This document shows, piece after piece, positions 1 through 9,446 of a stretch of DNA of 64,000 bases (positions are counted from its first letter, which is position 1; each line of letters begins with the position of its first letter). The notes beneath the pieces are model-generated. The model was not told where the DNA came from. It saw only the letters and a program-made list of their open reading frames with translations, and did no database searches. The position numbers and the translations under genes were made by a program. Source of the DNA: Streptococcus cristatus ATCC 51100 (GTDB lineage: Bacteria > Bacillota > Bacilli > Lactobacillales > Streptococcaceae); the NCBI RefSeq assembly GCF_000222765.1, contig NZ_AFUE01000006.1:248001-312000 (forward strand), in the 5' to 3' direction.

Positions 1-454
1 AAATGGCTGCGGCACCGATTACATCTGCTCCTTCACGCTTAGCTGCCGCAATAGCATCCAAGACAGAGCCGCCAGTGGAAATCAAATCTTCAATCACAAC
101 CATCTTTTGACCAGGAGCTACCCGGCCTTCAATCTGATTGCCCGCCCCGTGATCTTTTGGTTTACTGCGGATATAGGCAAAAGGCAGATTCATCTTGTCG
201 GCAATGATAGCACCGTGAGGAATACCCGCCGTTGCTGTCCCCGCGATCACTTCCACATCAGGAAATTCCGCACGAATCTTTTCAACAAAGCCATTTTCGA
301 TCAAAGTTCTAGTCTCTGGGTAGGCCAAAGTCACTCGGTTATCTGTATAAATCGGTGATTTAATCCCAGAAGCCCAAGTAAAAGGCTCCTCTGGTTTCAA
401 GTAAACCGCTTTGATTTTCAACAAGTCGCGTGCAATATCGTTGGCTAAAGTCAT
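1..454 (-). CDS. pyrE: Orotate phosphoribosyltransferase, 3' end missing
   Basis: Only the N-terminal ~151 residues lie in the window; the gene runs off the left edge. The enzyme joins orotate to PRPP to give OMP, the fifth step of UMP synthesis. The translation begins [20 protein letters not shown] and carries the family segments [16 protein letters not shown] near residues 25-40 and the PRPP-binding stretch [12 protein letters not shown] near residues 118-130. The ATG at 452-454 follows a GGAGTGAAAA Shine-Dalgarno sequence. It lies 47 bases downstream of pyrF on the same strand, so the two probably share the PyrR-controlled transcript that starts near 1350. Confidence 0.95.
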   Translation of the reverse strand, partial: MTLANDIARDLLKIKAVYLKPEEPFTWASGIKSPIYTDNRVTLAYPETRTLIENGFVEKIRAEFPDVEVIAGTATAGIPHGAIIADKMNLPFAYIRSKPKDHGAGNQIEGRVAPGQKMVVIEDLISTGGSVLDAIAAAKREGADVIGAAAI

Positions 455-501
455 TTTTCACTCCTTATACATCTGTTATTCGTTTCATTTGAAATTCTTA
501 T

Positions 502-1194
502 TTAGCTATTCCACTGTTTCTTAATTTCGTGATAAGCATCCCAAGGATTTTCAGCCTGAATAATCGGGCGACCAACCACAATATAATTGCTGCCAATCTG
601 ATGAGCTTCCTGCGGCGTCATGACCCGTTTTTGGTCACCTATTTCAGCACCTGCTGGCCGGATACCTGGCGTCACGCAAAGAAAATCGTCCGCCGTAGCT
701 GCCTTGATGAGTTCAACTTCCAAAGCTGAGCAAACAACCCCATCCAGCCCAGCTTCCTTGGCCTTGCGGGCATAGTTAACAACCGATTCCTGCACGGTTG
801 TTTGGATATTTTGACAGTCGCGCATATCTTCTTCACTGGTCGAAGTCAACTGGGTTACCGCTACCAGCTTCGCATTGTCACCGAGAACTTTTTTGGCCTC
901 CCGCATCATCTCAACGCCGCCAGCCGCATGAACCGTCACCATATCAATACCAAATGTTCCCAAAACAGACATAGCTGAACGCACGGTATTAGGGATGTCG
1001 TGCAATTTCAAATCGAGGAAAATACTATGTCCCAAGCCTTTCAGATAATGCACAATTTCTGGACCAATAGCATAAAAGAATTCCATGCCGATTTTGACGT
1101 ACAGTTTTTCATCTTCAGGGAAATGCTCCAGAAAGTTTTTGACATCATCAAAAGATGGAAAGTCTAGGGCGATAATAGGACGTTCTTCACGCAT
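502..1194 (-). CDS. pyrF: Orotidine 5'-phosphate decarboxylase
   Basis: Converts OMP to UMP, the last step of de novo pyrimidine synthesis. The 230-residue length is normal. The catalytic Asp-Lys-Asp array is visible in [10 protein letters not shown] at residues 61-70 (D61, K63, D66), and the phosphate-binding segment GIRPAG lies near residue 176 with IVVGRPI near the C terminus. It is the first gene of the pyrF-pyrE unit; the ATG is preceded by an AAGGAGAA sequence and by a PyrR attenuator. A longer reading frame upstream crosses the attenuator and is not considered coding. Confidence 0.97.
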   Translation of the reverse strand: MREERPIIALDFPSFDDVKNFLEHFPEDEKLYVKIGMEFFYAIGPEIVHYLKGLGHSIFLDLKLHDIPNTVRSAMSVLGTFGIDMVTVHAAGGVEMMREAKKVLGDNAKLVAVTQLTSTSEEDMRDCQNIQTTVQESVVNYARKAKEAGLDGVVCSALEVELIKAATADDFLCVTPGIRPAGAEIGDQKRVMTPQEAHQIGSNYIVVGRPIIQAENPWDAYHEIKKQWNS

Positions 1195-1245
1195 GCAGTT
1201 CTTCTCCTTGCTTGTTACTTACTATAAAGATGATTACAATCATAG

Positions 1246-1342
1246 AAAAAACCTTGCCCGAGAGCAAGGTTACACGAAAATGTGGCAAAATCTGCCATTT
1301 TAAACGTATGCGCCTTAGAGCCTCTCTGGACTTCTTTAAAGG
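1246..1342 (-). promoter_or_regulatory. PyrR-binding attenuator of pyrFE
   Basis: Read on the minus strand, the leader contains AGTCCAGAGAGGCT (1319-1332), matching the PyrR RNA-binding loop, flanked by CCTT/AAGG stem arms. It is followed by an intrinsic terminator with stem AACCTTGC/GCAAGGTT (1250-1271) and a T run. Known logic of the family: PyrR bound with UMP stabilises the anti-antiterminator, so termination occurs when pyrimidines are plentiful. The pyrR gene itself is not in the window. Confidence 0.9.
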
Positions 1343-1355
1343 TTTTGTCTTAAAC

Positions 1356-1384
1356 ATTCTATAATTTACTGGGAAGTTTGTCAA
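1356..1384 (-). promoter_or_regulatory. SigA promoter of pyrFE
   Basis: On the minus strand TTGACA (1379-1384), a 17-base spacer and TAGAAT (1356-1361) precede the PyrR leader. The promoter sits immediately after the pyrD stop codon, so pyrFE can be transcribed independently of pyrKD. Confidence 0.85.
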
Positions 1385-1397
1385 GAGAAAATCAAGC

Positions 1398-2348
<951 letters not shown>

Positions 2349-3155
2349 CTAAAGCACGATGGTCCCAGTCTCAAAAACTGGACCGTCTTCGCAAACCCGC
2401 TTATTGACCGCTTCATCCTGGCCTGCCACATGAACGACGCAGGCATAGCAGGCACCCATACCACAAGCCATCCGAGACTCCATTGATAGATAGGCATGGG
2501 GATGATCATGAAATGTCCGATCCACATACTGGAGCATACCGAGCGCTCCACAAGAATAGACCGCAGCAAACTCTTCTGTCAGCTCGTCAACAATGGTTGA
2601 TACATAGCCCTTTTGACCATAACTGCCATCATCTGTAGTGATAAACAACTGACTGCACTCACGAAATTCTTCTTCCAAAATAACCGCAGATTGATTGGCA
2701 AATCCTAATACTGCTGTAACGTGGGCACCCTTAGCATGCAGTTCTTTGGCCGTTTGTAAGAGAGGAGGCACACCGATACCACCACCAATGATCAAGACCT
2801 TGTCACCCTTTTCTACTGGAGACAAATCAAAACCATTTCCCTGAGGTCCCATGACATCAAGATAGCTACCGACAGGAAGCTGAGAGAAAATGGCAGTCCC
2901 GCCACCTTCGACCCGATAGATAATTCGACAGATATTTTTCTCCCGATCAATCTCCGATATAGAAATCGGACGTCGCAGCAGCTTGTTATCATCTGGCACT
3001 CGAATATGCAGGAATTGCCCGACCTGCATCTGGCTCACCATCTGGCCTTTCAGGCGCATCGAAAAAATCTGAGGCGCAATTTCTACCTGCTCCAGCAGCT
3101 CCATTTGCTCCAGCATAATCTTGCCAAATCTCTTTTTACAACTGTCACTAACCAT
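2349..3155 (-). CDS. pyrK: Dihydroorotate dehydrogenase B, electron transfer subunit
   Basis: Passes electrons from the PyrD FMN to NAD through FAD and a 2Fe-2S cluster. The FAD-binding motif RRPISIS, the NAD-site glycines in GGGIGVPPL, and the cluster ligands in CGMGACYAC with a later RVCEDGP are all present. The frame stays open upstream to 3206, but that extension runs into the attenuator terminator. The ATG at 3153-3155, with GTGAGG five bases upstream, is therefore preferred and gives 268 residues. A later ATG (3114-3116) is possible but has a weaker ribosome site. Confidence 0.93.
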   Translation of the reverse strand: MVSDSCKKRFGKIMLEQMELLEQVEIAPQIFSMRLKGQMVSQMQVGQFLHIRVPDDNKLLRRPISISEIDREKNICRIIYRVEGGGTAIFSQLPVGSYLDVMGPQGNGFDLSPVEKGDKVLIIGGGIGVPPLLQTAKELHAKGAHVTAVLGFANQSAVILEEEFRECSQLFITTDDGSYGQKGYVSTIVDELTEEFAAVYSCGALGMLQYVDRTFHDHPHAYLSMESRMACGMGACYACVVHVAGQDEAVNKRVCEDGPVFETGTIVL

Positions 3156-3175
3156 GACAACCTCACTTTCTACAA

Positions 3176-3277
3176 GAAAAAACCTCGCCACAGCAAGGTT
3201 TTGCAAAAAACGAGGCAGTCAAATTGCCCCTTATACCGTTTTTCCTACCTTGCAGCCTCACTGGACTTGATTAAAGG
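3176..3277 (-). promoter_or_regulatory. PyrR-binding attenuator of pyrKD
   Basis: On the minus strand AGTCCAGTGAGGCT (3253-3266) matches the PyrR-binding loop, flanked by CCTT and AAGG arms. An intrinsic terminator follows at 3181-3200 (stem of AAACCTTGC paired with the GCGAGGTTT side, then T6). This second copy has a different linker sequence from the pyrFE copy, so the two pyr units are controlled separately but by the same effector. Confidence 0.9.
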
Positions 3278-3290
3278 TTAAATTGTAAAC

Positions 3291-3319
3291 ATTATATCGT
3301 TAGAGATGAGGAATGTCAA
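3291..3319 (-). promoter_or_regulatory. SigA promoter of pyrKD
   Basis: On the minus strand TTGACA (3314-3319), 17 bases, TATAAT (3291-3296): a perfect consensus promoter directly upstream of the PyrR leader. Confidence 0.9.
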
Positions 3320-3368
3320 GGCATAAAAAATATTAGAATTTTCAAATGTTCTCTAAGGAATCACAGTC

Positions 3369-4334
3369 TTACCAGCTCTTGTCAAATTCACTATTTGCAT
3401 TTGCCAGATAAAAACTGCCATCTTCCTGCCGCTTGAAAATCAAGGTTACTGAATCATATTTTCGTTCTATGTTTCGAAAGTTTCTATAATTGGCCTGTAG
3501 TGATAAGGGGCTATTGCTCATGCCACTTCCATAAATATTAAGTTCTGAAGGAAGTCCAAAACGCTCAACAACCTCTTGATATGTCATTCCACCTTTTCCA
3601 TATTGACTATCACCCACTGTCAATGTATCCATATCTTCTGGCTTCCACTTAAAAACAAATTCGTCTTTCGTCGCTGAAGGATAGTTACTGTCATCTAAAT
3701 ATACTGCACTTTTACTTATCAAATAATAGTTCTTGCCATTCGAATCAGGGTCATAAAAAACCAAATTGATTTCCTGAGGATGTCCCGATGAGCCATATCT
3801 CGGAACATCTATAATTCTTGTCTTATAAGTTAGTATCAATTCTTTTGTAGCAAAATTCACATCTGAACCCTTACCGTATTTCGCAATGACTTCTTCTAAA
3901 GTTGGGCTATTAGTCCCCCCATTTCCCACTTTGAGTTCTACAAAATTATCCAATGTCCAATTAAAAGCAAACTTCTCTTCATCTTCCTCAACAATTTTCT
4001 TTTTCAGCTCCTTTTGTTCTTGGGTCAATGTTGATTCATCATCATTTTGCTGACTAGCCAAGCTGTCTCTACTAACTGACGAGGCTCTATCGTCATATTT
4101 GTACTTCAATTCAGCTTTATTAGGAACCTGTTGCGATAAATAATAGAAGCCAAAGAACAAAGCAAAAGAGATTGCCAAACAAAGAAGGGTAAAAGCCAAG
4201 CTAATTCTTTTTTTCTCCTCCTTCATCGTCATCATTCTGAGCTCTTCTCGTTTTAGCTTTTGTTGACGATAAAGGTCTCTTTTGATCTCTCTAAACGAAT
4301 GAAGATCACGTTTTTTCTTGCTACTTCTCCTCAT
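3369..4334 (-). CDS. Membrane-anchored protein with two BLIP/SmpA-like modules
   Basis: Not recognised as a named gene. The 321-residue protein has a strongly basic N terminus (residues 1-45), one membrane segment (about 44-66), a charged linker, then two similar modules (about 122-210 and 226-312). Each module opens with F.W(T/K), then L.VG, a glycine patch and Y/L.E(V/I)...(Y/F)G. Each closes with a hydrophobic strand ending in YYLIS or FYLAN. This resembles the small alpha/beta fold of BLIP, SmpA/BamE and streptococcal DUF3862-like proteins; that is an inference from pattern. It is the last of three tandem paralogues on this strand, 27 bases after its neighbour, and probably faces the outside. 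Confidence 0.8.
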   Translation of the reverse strand: MRRSSKKKRDLHSFREIKRDLYRQQKLKREELRMMTMKEEKKRISLAFTLLCLAISFALFFGFYYLSQQVPNKAELKYKYDDRASSVSRDSLASQQNDDESTLTQEQKELKKKIVEEDEEKFAFNWTLDNFVELKVGNGGTNSPTLEEVIAKYGKGSDVNFATKELILTYKTRIIDVPRYGSSGHPQEINLVFYDPDSNGKNYYLISKSAVYLDDSNYPSATKDEFVFKWKPEDMDTLTVGDSQYGKGGMTYQEVVERFGLPSELNIYGSGMSNSPLSLQANYRNFRNIERKYDSVTLIFKRQEDGSFYLANANSEFDKSW

Positions 4335-4361
4335 TTTCCTCCTCTTTCTTATCGATTTAGT

Positions 4362-5210
4362 TTACTCACTTTCTTTAGACACCAAACGCCATCTACCATC
4401 TCCTTGCTTGTAGAATTCTAAATGAACTCTTTTCAATTGTTCTGGATTTTGCCAAGAATGCGGATTAACATAATCAACCCGCATCTTCAGTTGATTGTCG
4501 TCTCCAGAAATCGTCTGATGTAGAGGTAAGCCGACTTTTAAAACAATCTCATCATATGGTGTACCTTTAGCTGTTCCTTCTCTAGCACCAATAACAAGAC
4601 TATCGATGTATTCTTGCGTCCATAAAAAGGATCTATTAGGATTGTTATCCACCTGAATTTTATCACTTGAAAGGCTAAAATGGTATTTTGAAATGAGCTT
4701 ATAGACACCATCAAATTCAGCAAAGGTTAAAGATACATAGCCCATACTACCATTTTTCGATTTCCAGATAAGGCGAATATGTTTTTGAACTTTATGATTT
4801 GGCAAAAAATCAATCCAAGCCCCACCTTGAACTGGTTTCCCAAATTCCTTTAAAACATCTTCCAAGACGGCTCCGCCCTTGTATTTGTTCATGGGAAGCG
4901 CGACTGCCTTTTCAACTGTCCAAAGAAAGGGACCGCTTTTTTCTGGAGAAACGATAAGACTTTTAGCGAATTGTTCTGCTTCAGCTTTCTCATCTTCCAA
5001 ACTATTTGATGACGAACTAATCTGGCTAGACGGAGTTGGCGTCTGCTTGGCTTTGCTTTTTCCTGATAGAGAAAGTGTTAAAAAAACTGTTCCAATAATA
5101 GAAAATACAACAATAGCTACTACCATGAATGGTAAAAACTTAGATTTATAGGTTTGCTTTTCTAACTCGAAAGCAATATCTTCAAACGAATCTTCTTGTC
5201 TCTTCATCAC
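4362..5210 (-). CDS. Membrane-anchored protein with two BLIP/SmpA-like modules
   Basis: Paralogue of the neighbours on both sides, not a named gene. A short cytoplasmic segment precedes one membrane helix (about 25-48), a Ser/Thr/Pro-rich linker (50-70), and two modules (about 93-178 and 193-280). The module signature FLWT...L...G...(V/I)...GKP or GLP is seen twice, at residues 95-98 and 195-198. C-terminal strands end in YKLIS and WRLVS. The predicted topology is N-in with the modules outside. The ATG at 5208-5210 is preceded by AAGGAGCAGTG. Function unknown. Confidence 0.8.
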   Translation of the reverse strand: MMKRQEDSFEDIAFELEKQTYKSKFLPFMVVAIVVFSIIGTVFLTLSLSGKSKAKQTPTPSSQISSSSNSLEDEKAEAEQFAKSLIVSPEKSGPFLWTVEKAVALPMNKYKGGAVLEDVLKEFGKPVQGGAWIDFLPNHKVQKHIRLIWKSKNGSMGYVSLTFAEFDGVYKLISKYHFSLSSDKIQVDNNPNRSFLWTQEYIDSLVIGAREGTAKGTPYDEIVLKVGLPLHQTISGDDNQLKMRVDYVNPHSWQNPEQLKRVHLEFYKQGDGRWRLVSKESE

Positions 5211-5352
5211 TGCTCCTTATCAGTCTAAAAACTCATCATATCATGAATAGATCGAGATTGCAAAATGTACCTCAGTCTGTTTATATAGAGGAAAGCACAA
5301 ATTCCTCGTCTTTTCTACTTGCTTTGGCTGCCTAAGGAGGCAATAAGTCCTC

Positions 5353-6168
5353 CTATCTTTCTCTTCTATCGATATGACTAGTAATTGTCGTCAACCGAAA
5401 GACGCCATCTTCTTGACGGTGTAAGATTAAATGAACCCATTCATTATTATATCTTTCATCTGAAGTTAAGTATTGGAGTTCCAAGCCAATATGTTGGCTA
5501 TCTGCCGCATCCAAGCGCGAAATAAAAACTTCTGATTCTCTAGGTTGGCCAAATAATTGAATGATTTCTTCGTAGGACATACCAGGATTGCCTGTGCTCT
5601 CGTCACGAACTTGTAAACCAGCAATTTCATCCTTGGTCCAGAGATGGGGACTATCTCCCTGAGACAAAGTTGGATAGGCCTCATCGAAAATATTCGCTCT
5701 CTTCCCAATGAGATGATAGCCTGCTCCATCTTTTTCAAATGTCAACCTTAAACTACTATGACGGCCTTGAATACTCTCACTGACATAGCTTAATTCAATA
5801 TTCCCATTGCTCTCAGTATAAAAAAAGCTTGAAGCCTTGCCATGCTTTTCAAGGATTTGATCCAGAGAAGCTCCGTTTTGACCAGCTGCAGTCTCCTTAA
5901 TTTGCAGATTGATGATGTCATCAGTTGTCCATGTAAAACGATGGTTTCCTCTCTCTAAAACTTTCTCTTCTAGCCTAAGCTCCTCTGATGACTTTTGACG
6001 AACAGATGAAGACATGCTGCTTCGCCCAAGTCCCTCATAAGCTGATTTAAGTCCCCACATGATCATCACCTTCCCAAGTGGAATCATTAAGCAAATTGTC
6101 AAAAATACTATAAAAATAGTGATGGGTAGTCCTACCGAACGATTTTTATAGTCATCATCTTTGGCCAT
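5353..6168 (-). CDS. Membrane-anchored protein with two BLIP/SmpA-like modules
   Basis: First gene of the three-paralogue row, 271 residues, with GGAGGGCGAT before the ATG. One membrane helix (about 13-38) is followed by a Ser/Arg linker and two modules starting at FTWT (about 78-81) and HLWT (about 175-178). Both carry the later G.S(L/Y)(D/E)(Q/E)I......G motif, and the strand segments YHLIG and FRLTT close them. A hairpin-prone AGGAGG/CCTCCT pair (5335-5354) lies at the gene end. The duplication inside each protein and the triplication of the gene suggest growth of a family, but there is no clue to the ligand. Confidence 0.8.
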   Translation of the reverse strand: MAKDDDYKNRSVGLPITIFIVFLTICLMIPLGKVMIMWGLKSAYEGLGRSSMSSSVRQKSSEELRLEEKVLERGNHRFTWTTDDIINLQIKETAAGQNGASLDQILEKHGKASSFFYTESNGNIELSYVSESIQGRHSSLRLTFEKDGAGYHLIGKRANIFDEAYPTLSQGDSPHLWTKDEIAGLQVRDESTGNPGMSYEEIIQLFGQPRESEVFISRLDAADSQHIGLELQYLTSDERYNNEWVHLILHRQEDGVFRLTTITSHIDRRER

Positions 6169-6238
6169 ATCGCCCTCCTTATTTCCTTCATTTTAGCATA
6201 GGAAACTTTAGCAGGCAAACATTTGCTAAACTTCTGAT

Positions 6239-6267
6239 TTATCAGGAAAAAATCCCCAGTTTATGAT
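6239..6267 (+). promoter_or_regulatory. Putative cpsY promoter, leaderless start
   Basis: TTATCA (6239-6244), 17 bases and TATGAT (6262-6267) would start transcription about 6-12 bases later, that is at or just before the ATG at 6279. No Shine-Dalgarno sequence is visible between the promoter and the ATG. Confidence 0.5.
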
Positions 6268-6278
6268 AAAATAGACCT

Positions 6279-7187
6279 ATGAGAATTCAACAATTACACT
6301 ACATTATCAAAATCGTCGAGACAGGCAGCATGAACGAAGCTGCCAAGCAACTTTTTATCACCCAGCCTAGTTTGTCCAACGCTGTGCGAGATTTGGAAAA
6401 TGAAATGGGCATCGAGATTTTCATTCGTAATCCTAAAGGAATCACCTTGACCAAAGACGGCATGGAGTTTCTTTCTTATGCCCGGCAGGTGGTTGAGCAG
6501 ACTCAGCTTCTAGAGGAACGATACAAAAATCCTGTCGCCCACCGCGAGCTTTTTAGCGTCTCTGCCCAGCACTATGCCTTTGTGGTCAATGCCTTTGTCT
6601 CATTGCTCAAAAAAAGCGACATGGAGAAATACGAGCTCTTTCTGCGGGAAACTCGGACTTGGGAAATCATTGATGACGTGAAGAACTTCCGCAGCGAGAT
6701 CGGTGTCCTCTTCCTCAACAGCTACAATCGTGATGTCCTCTCTAAAATGCTGGATGATAGCCATCTGATTGCGACCCATCTCTTCACAGCACAGCCCCAT
6801 ATTTTTGTCAGCAAGTCCAATCCGTTGGCCAAGAAAAAGCTGGTACAACTGTCAGACTTGGAAGATTTCCCTTATCTCAGCTATGACCAAGGTACTCACA
6901 ACTCCTTCTACTTTTCTGAGGAAATTCTCTCACAGGAGCACCATAAAAAGTCCATCGTTGTCAGCGACCGCGCAACCCTCTTTAACCTTTTGATCGGTCT
7001 GGATGGCTACACGATTGCGACTGGTATTCTCAACAGCAACCTCAACGGTGATAATATCGTCTCCATCCCTTTGGACATCGATGACCCAATCGAGTTGGTC
7101 TATATCCAGCACGAAAAGGCTAGCCTGTCCAAGATGGGCGAGCGCTTTATCGAGTATTTGATTGAGGAAGTACAGTTTGATAAATAA
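6279..7187 (+). CDS. cpsY: LysR-family regulator, CpsY/MtaR type
   Basis: A 302-residue LysR-type transcription factor. The N-terminal winged helix-turn-helix is clear: MRIQQLHYIIKIVETGSMNE, then AAKQLFITQPSLSNAVRDLE with the recognition helix near residues 29-48. A substrate-binding-like effector domain follows from about residue 90. The sequence matches my memory of the streptococcal CpsY/MtaR/MetR group, linked to methionine uptake and to surface or capsule traits; the exact regulon here cannot be read. It is transcribed alone and converges on the Sir2 gene through a shared terminator. The start is fixed by the HTH, although no ribosome site precedes it. Confidence 0.85.
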   Translation: MRIQQLHYIIKIVETGSMNEAAKQLFITQPSLSNAVRDLENEMGIEIFIRNPKGITLTKDGMEFLSYARQVVEQTQLLEERYKNPVAHRELFSVSAQHYAFVVNAFVSLLKKSDMEKYELFLRETRTWEIIDDVKNFRSEIGVLFLNSYNRDVLSKMLDDSHLIATHLFTAQPHIFVSKSNPLAKKKLVQLSDLEDFPYLSYDQGTHNSFYFSEEILSQEHHKKSIVVSDRATLFNLLIGLDGYTIATGILNSNLNGDNIVSIPLDIDDPIELVYIQHEKASLSKMGERFIEYLIEEVQFDK

Positions 7188-7192
7188 AGTAA

Positions 7193-7231
7193 AACACCTG
7201 AAACAAGCATCCAGTGCTCACATCAGGTGTT
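7193..7231. terminator. Bidirectional terminator between cpsY and the Sir2 gene
   Basis: AACACCTGA (7193-7201) pairs with TCAGGTGTT (7223-7231). The hairpin is followed by a T-rich stretch on the plus strand and by A-rich sequence that reads as T-rich on the minus strand. It lies between two convergent genes. Confidence 0.85.
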
Positions 7232-7235
7232 CTTT

Positions 7236-7967
7236 TTATTGTCGTAATTTCTCCAAAACTTCCCCTATCTTACCTTCGATGATGAGGTCAGCTTGCTTAT
7301 CCTGTGGAATACTGGTCTTGTTGATAACGACCAGATGCTTGCCAGCAAAGTACTGGATGAGACTAGCCGCAGGATAGACCACCAAGGAGGTGCCCCCGAT
7401 GATCAACAGGTCGGCTTGATGAATGGCCTGCGCAGCTTGCTGGAAGGTCTCCATATCCAAGGACTCTTCATAGAGGGTGACATCGGGCTTGATCACGCCG
7501 CCGCAGTCAGGACAGTAGGGCACCGTCCCAGACAGAGCTAGAAATGCCTCCAAATCGTAAAATCGCTGACAGTTTAGACAGAAATTTCTATCCGCACTGC
7601 CGTGCAACTTGAGGACATTTTTTGAACCAGCCATTTCGTGCAGGCTGTCAATATTTTGCGTCACCACAGCCTTGAGCTTACCTGTCTTCTCCAAATGAGC
7701 CAGATAGGCGTGAGCCGCATTGGGCTTGGCATCTGGATAGAGCAGGTATTTCTTGTAAAAGTCGAAAAACTCCTGCGGATAGCGCTCAAACATGGTATGC
7801 GAAACCAGCTGCTCTGCTGTAAAATGCCGACCCAGCTTGACACTGTAAATCCCATCCGAACTGCGAAAGTCAGGGATATTAGACTCGGTCGAGACACCCG
7901 CCCCACCGAAAAAGACGATATTCTGACTTTGGTCAATCATGTCTTGCAACTGCTGTATTTTATCCAT
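7236..7967 (-). CDS. Sir2-family NAD-dependent protein deacylase
   Basis: A 243-residue sirtuin that uses NAD to remove acyl groups from lysines. NAD-binding GAGVSTESNIPDFR (residues 22-35), TQNIDSLH (103-110) and the catalytic His in LHGS (H122) are intact. So are the four zinc cysteines C130, C133, C152 and C155 and the late GGTSL motif. These make it a canonical deacylase rather than an effector-only Sir2 domain. It is the last gene of the deoD unit and its start overlaps the end of the upstream gene by 8 bases, implying translational coupling. Substrates are unknown. Confidence 0.92.
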   Translation of the reverse strand: MDKIQQLQDMIDQSQNIVFFGGAGVSTESNIPDFRSSDGIYSVKLGRHFTAEQLVSHTMFERYPQEFFDFYKKYLLYPDAKPNAAHAYLAHLEKTGKLKAVVTQNIDSLHEMAGSKNVLKLHGSADRNFCLNCQRFYDLEAFLALSGTVPYCPDCGGVIKPDVTLYEESLDMETFQQAAQAIHQADLLIIGGTSLVVYPAASLIQYFAGKHLVVINKTSIPQDKQADLIIEGKIGEVLEKLRQ

Positions 7968-8736
7968 TTTCCTCTCCTGTCAATAAAGCTCTAACCAAGC
8001 GGTTTGCCTCATCAAAATAAAAATGTTCCCGATCGTAGACAATCCCTGTGAAACGTGCCAAGTCCACCAAAATCTCCATAAAATGCTGGGAGGAAAAGCC
8101 CGTTGTCCGATATAATTCTGCCTCATCAAAGGGCTTAATCAGATGAGCCAGCGGATTTCGGACTGACTTTTCCAATTCCCGCAGCTGTCTGACCTCTTCC
8201 TTGACAGACTCTGGCAGATCCAAATGCAAAATCAGCTCTGTCAGACTGGATGAATTGACCGTGCTTTCTGCATGAAATACCTGTAAGGCAGCATAATCCG
8301 ACTCCCGCATCCGCTCAAACTTCCAATGGTCATAGCTGGCCTCACGAGAATTATGGATAAAGTGCTCAATATCAGGAATTTCTAGCTTGATCAAGCGCAT
8401 GAAAATCCGATAAATCGCTGGGCTGACCGCTCGAACGAAGTCAATAATCTGCTCATTGCGCAGCTTGGCTTCCAAATCATAGAGATAGTTGGCCAGTTGC
8501 TCATCAGGCAAATCGGTATGACAAAAAAGCTGAAAACCGCTTTGCGTCTGCAAGGCAGTCTTCAACTCTTCATCCATGGCTGGCAGAATATTGAGCTCTC
8601 TGCGCTCTGCCAGAATATGCAACAATTTTGTCAAAACTGGTGAGCCGCTCATCAACTGTTGCGCCAGCTTATAGGCATAAGCATAGTCATAACGGAAAAT
8701 CGCAAAGAGAATTTCCTCTTTTAAATCTAGATTCAT
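7960..8736 (-). CDS. Unrecognised protein with a HEPN-like RxxxxH motif
   Basis: A mostly helical protein of 258 residues with no signal peptide or membrane segment. Near residues 190-198 it reads EKSVRNPLAH, giving R193 and H198 in an RxxxxH arrangement within helical context. This is the signature of HEPN ribonucleases, including the Csm6 family (established knowledge). The HEPN assignment here rests on this motif alone and is an inference. The gene starts 2 bases after the deoD stop with a weak ribosome site and overlaps the Sir2 gene by 8 bases, so it is embedded in a nucleoside salvage unit. No CRISPR array or cas gene is nearby. Confidence 0.8.
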   Translation of the reverse strand: MNLDLKEEILFAIFRYDYAYAYKLAQQLMSGSPVLTKLLHILAERRELNILPAMDEELKTALQTQSGFQLFCHTDLPDEQLANYLYDLEAKLRNEQIIDFVRAVSPAIYRIFMRLIKLEIPDIEHFIHNSREASYDHWKFERMRESDYAALQVFHAESTVNSSSLTELILHLDLPESVKEEVRQLRELEKSVRNPLAHLIKPFDEAELYRTTGFSSQHFMEILVDLARFTGIVYDREHFYFDEANRLVRALLTGEENG

Positions 8737-8738
8737 GC

Positions 8739-9446
8739 TTAATCAATCAAGGTTTCCAAACCAACCTTCATCATATCAGTGAAGGTGTTTTGCCGTTCCT
8801 CTGCTGTCGTATCTTCGTCAGGATTGACTAAGCTATCAGAAATGGTCATGATAGCTAGAGCATCTACTTGGTGCTGGGCAGCCAGATAGTAAAGGGCTGC
8901 AGCTTCCATTTCAACAGCTTTCACACCCCATTTGCCTAGCTCGATATTTTTCTCAAAATAGTTCGAATAGAAAACATCTGACGACAAAACATTTCCGACA
9001 TGGGTCGTCATGCCCAGATCTTTAGCGATATGATAAGCCTTGTCCAGCAGGTCAAAGCTGGCAATCTGCGGAAAATCATACTGAGGCCAGTCATTGCGGA
9101 TAATGTTTGAGTTAGTCGCAGCCGCTTGAGCTAGAACCAATTCACGAATGTGAACATCTGCATTGAGGGAACCAGCCGTTCCCACACGAATTAGCTTTTT
9201 CACACCGTAGTCCACAATCAACTCACGCGCATAGATGGAAATAGACGGCATTCCCATCCCTGTTCCCATGACAGAAACCCGCTGACCCTTATAGGTACCA
9301 GTGTAGCCGAACATGTTCCGCACTTCGTTAAAGCAAACGGCATCTTCTAGGAAATTTTCCGCAATAAACTTAGCACGAAGCGGATCACCCGGCAAGAGAA
9401 TTTTATCAGCAATCTCACCTTGTTTAGCAGCAATATGGATAGACAT
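8739..9446 (-). CDS. deoD: Purine nucleoside phosphorylase, DeoD type
   Basis: Hexameric-type phosphorylase that splits purine (deoxy)nucleosides with phosphate into base and (deoxy)ribose 1-phosphate. The length is 235 residues. GDPLRAK near residues 20-26, RVGTAGS near 87 and [12 protein letters not shown] with the later SDSL segment are the phosphate, ribose and base site motifs of the family. It is the first gene of the deoD-HEPN-Sir2 unit, downstream of a structured 300-base gap. The window also holds punA, so two phosphorylases of different specificity are encoded close together. Confidence 0.96.
   Translation of the reverse strand: MSIHIAAKQGEIADKILLPGDPLRAKFIAENFLEDAVCFNEVRNMFGYTGTYKGQRVSVMGTGMGMPSISIYARELIVDYGVKKLIRVGTAGSLNADVHIRELVLAQAAATNSNIIRNDWPQYDFPQIASFDLLDKAYHIAKDLGMTTHVGNVLSSDVFYSNYFEKNIELGKWGVKAVEMEAAALYYLAAQHQVDALAIMTISDSLVNPDEDTTAEERQNTFTDMMKVGLETLID

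Noticed and set aside
1187-1384. 65-codon frame on the minus strand upstream of pyrF
   Set aside because: It runs through the promoter, PyrR box and terminator of the pyrFE leader and has no family resemblance.
3156-3206. N-terminal extension of pyrK
   Set aside because: The extra codons lie in the attenuator terminator; a better ribosome site precedes the ATG at 3155.
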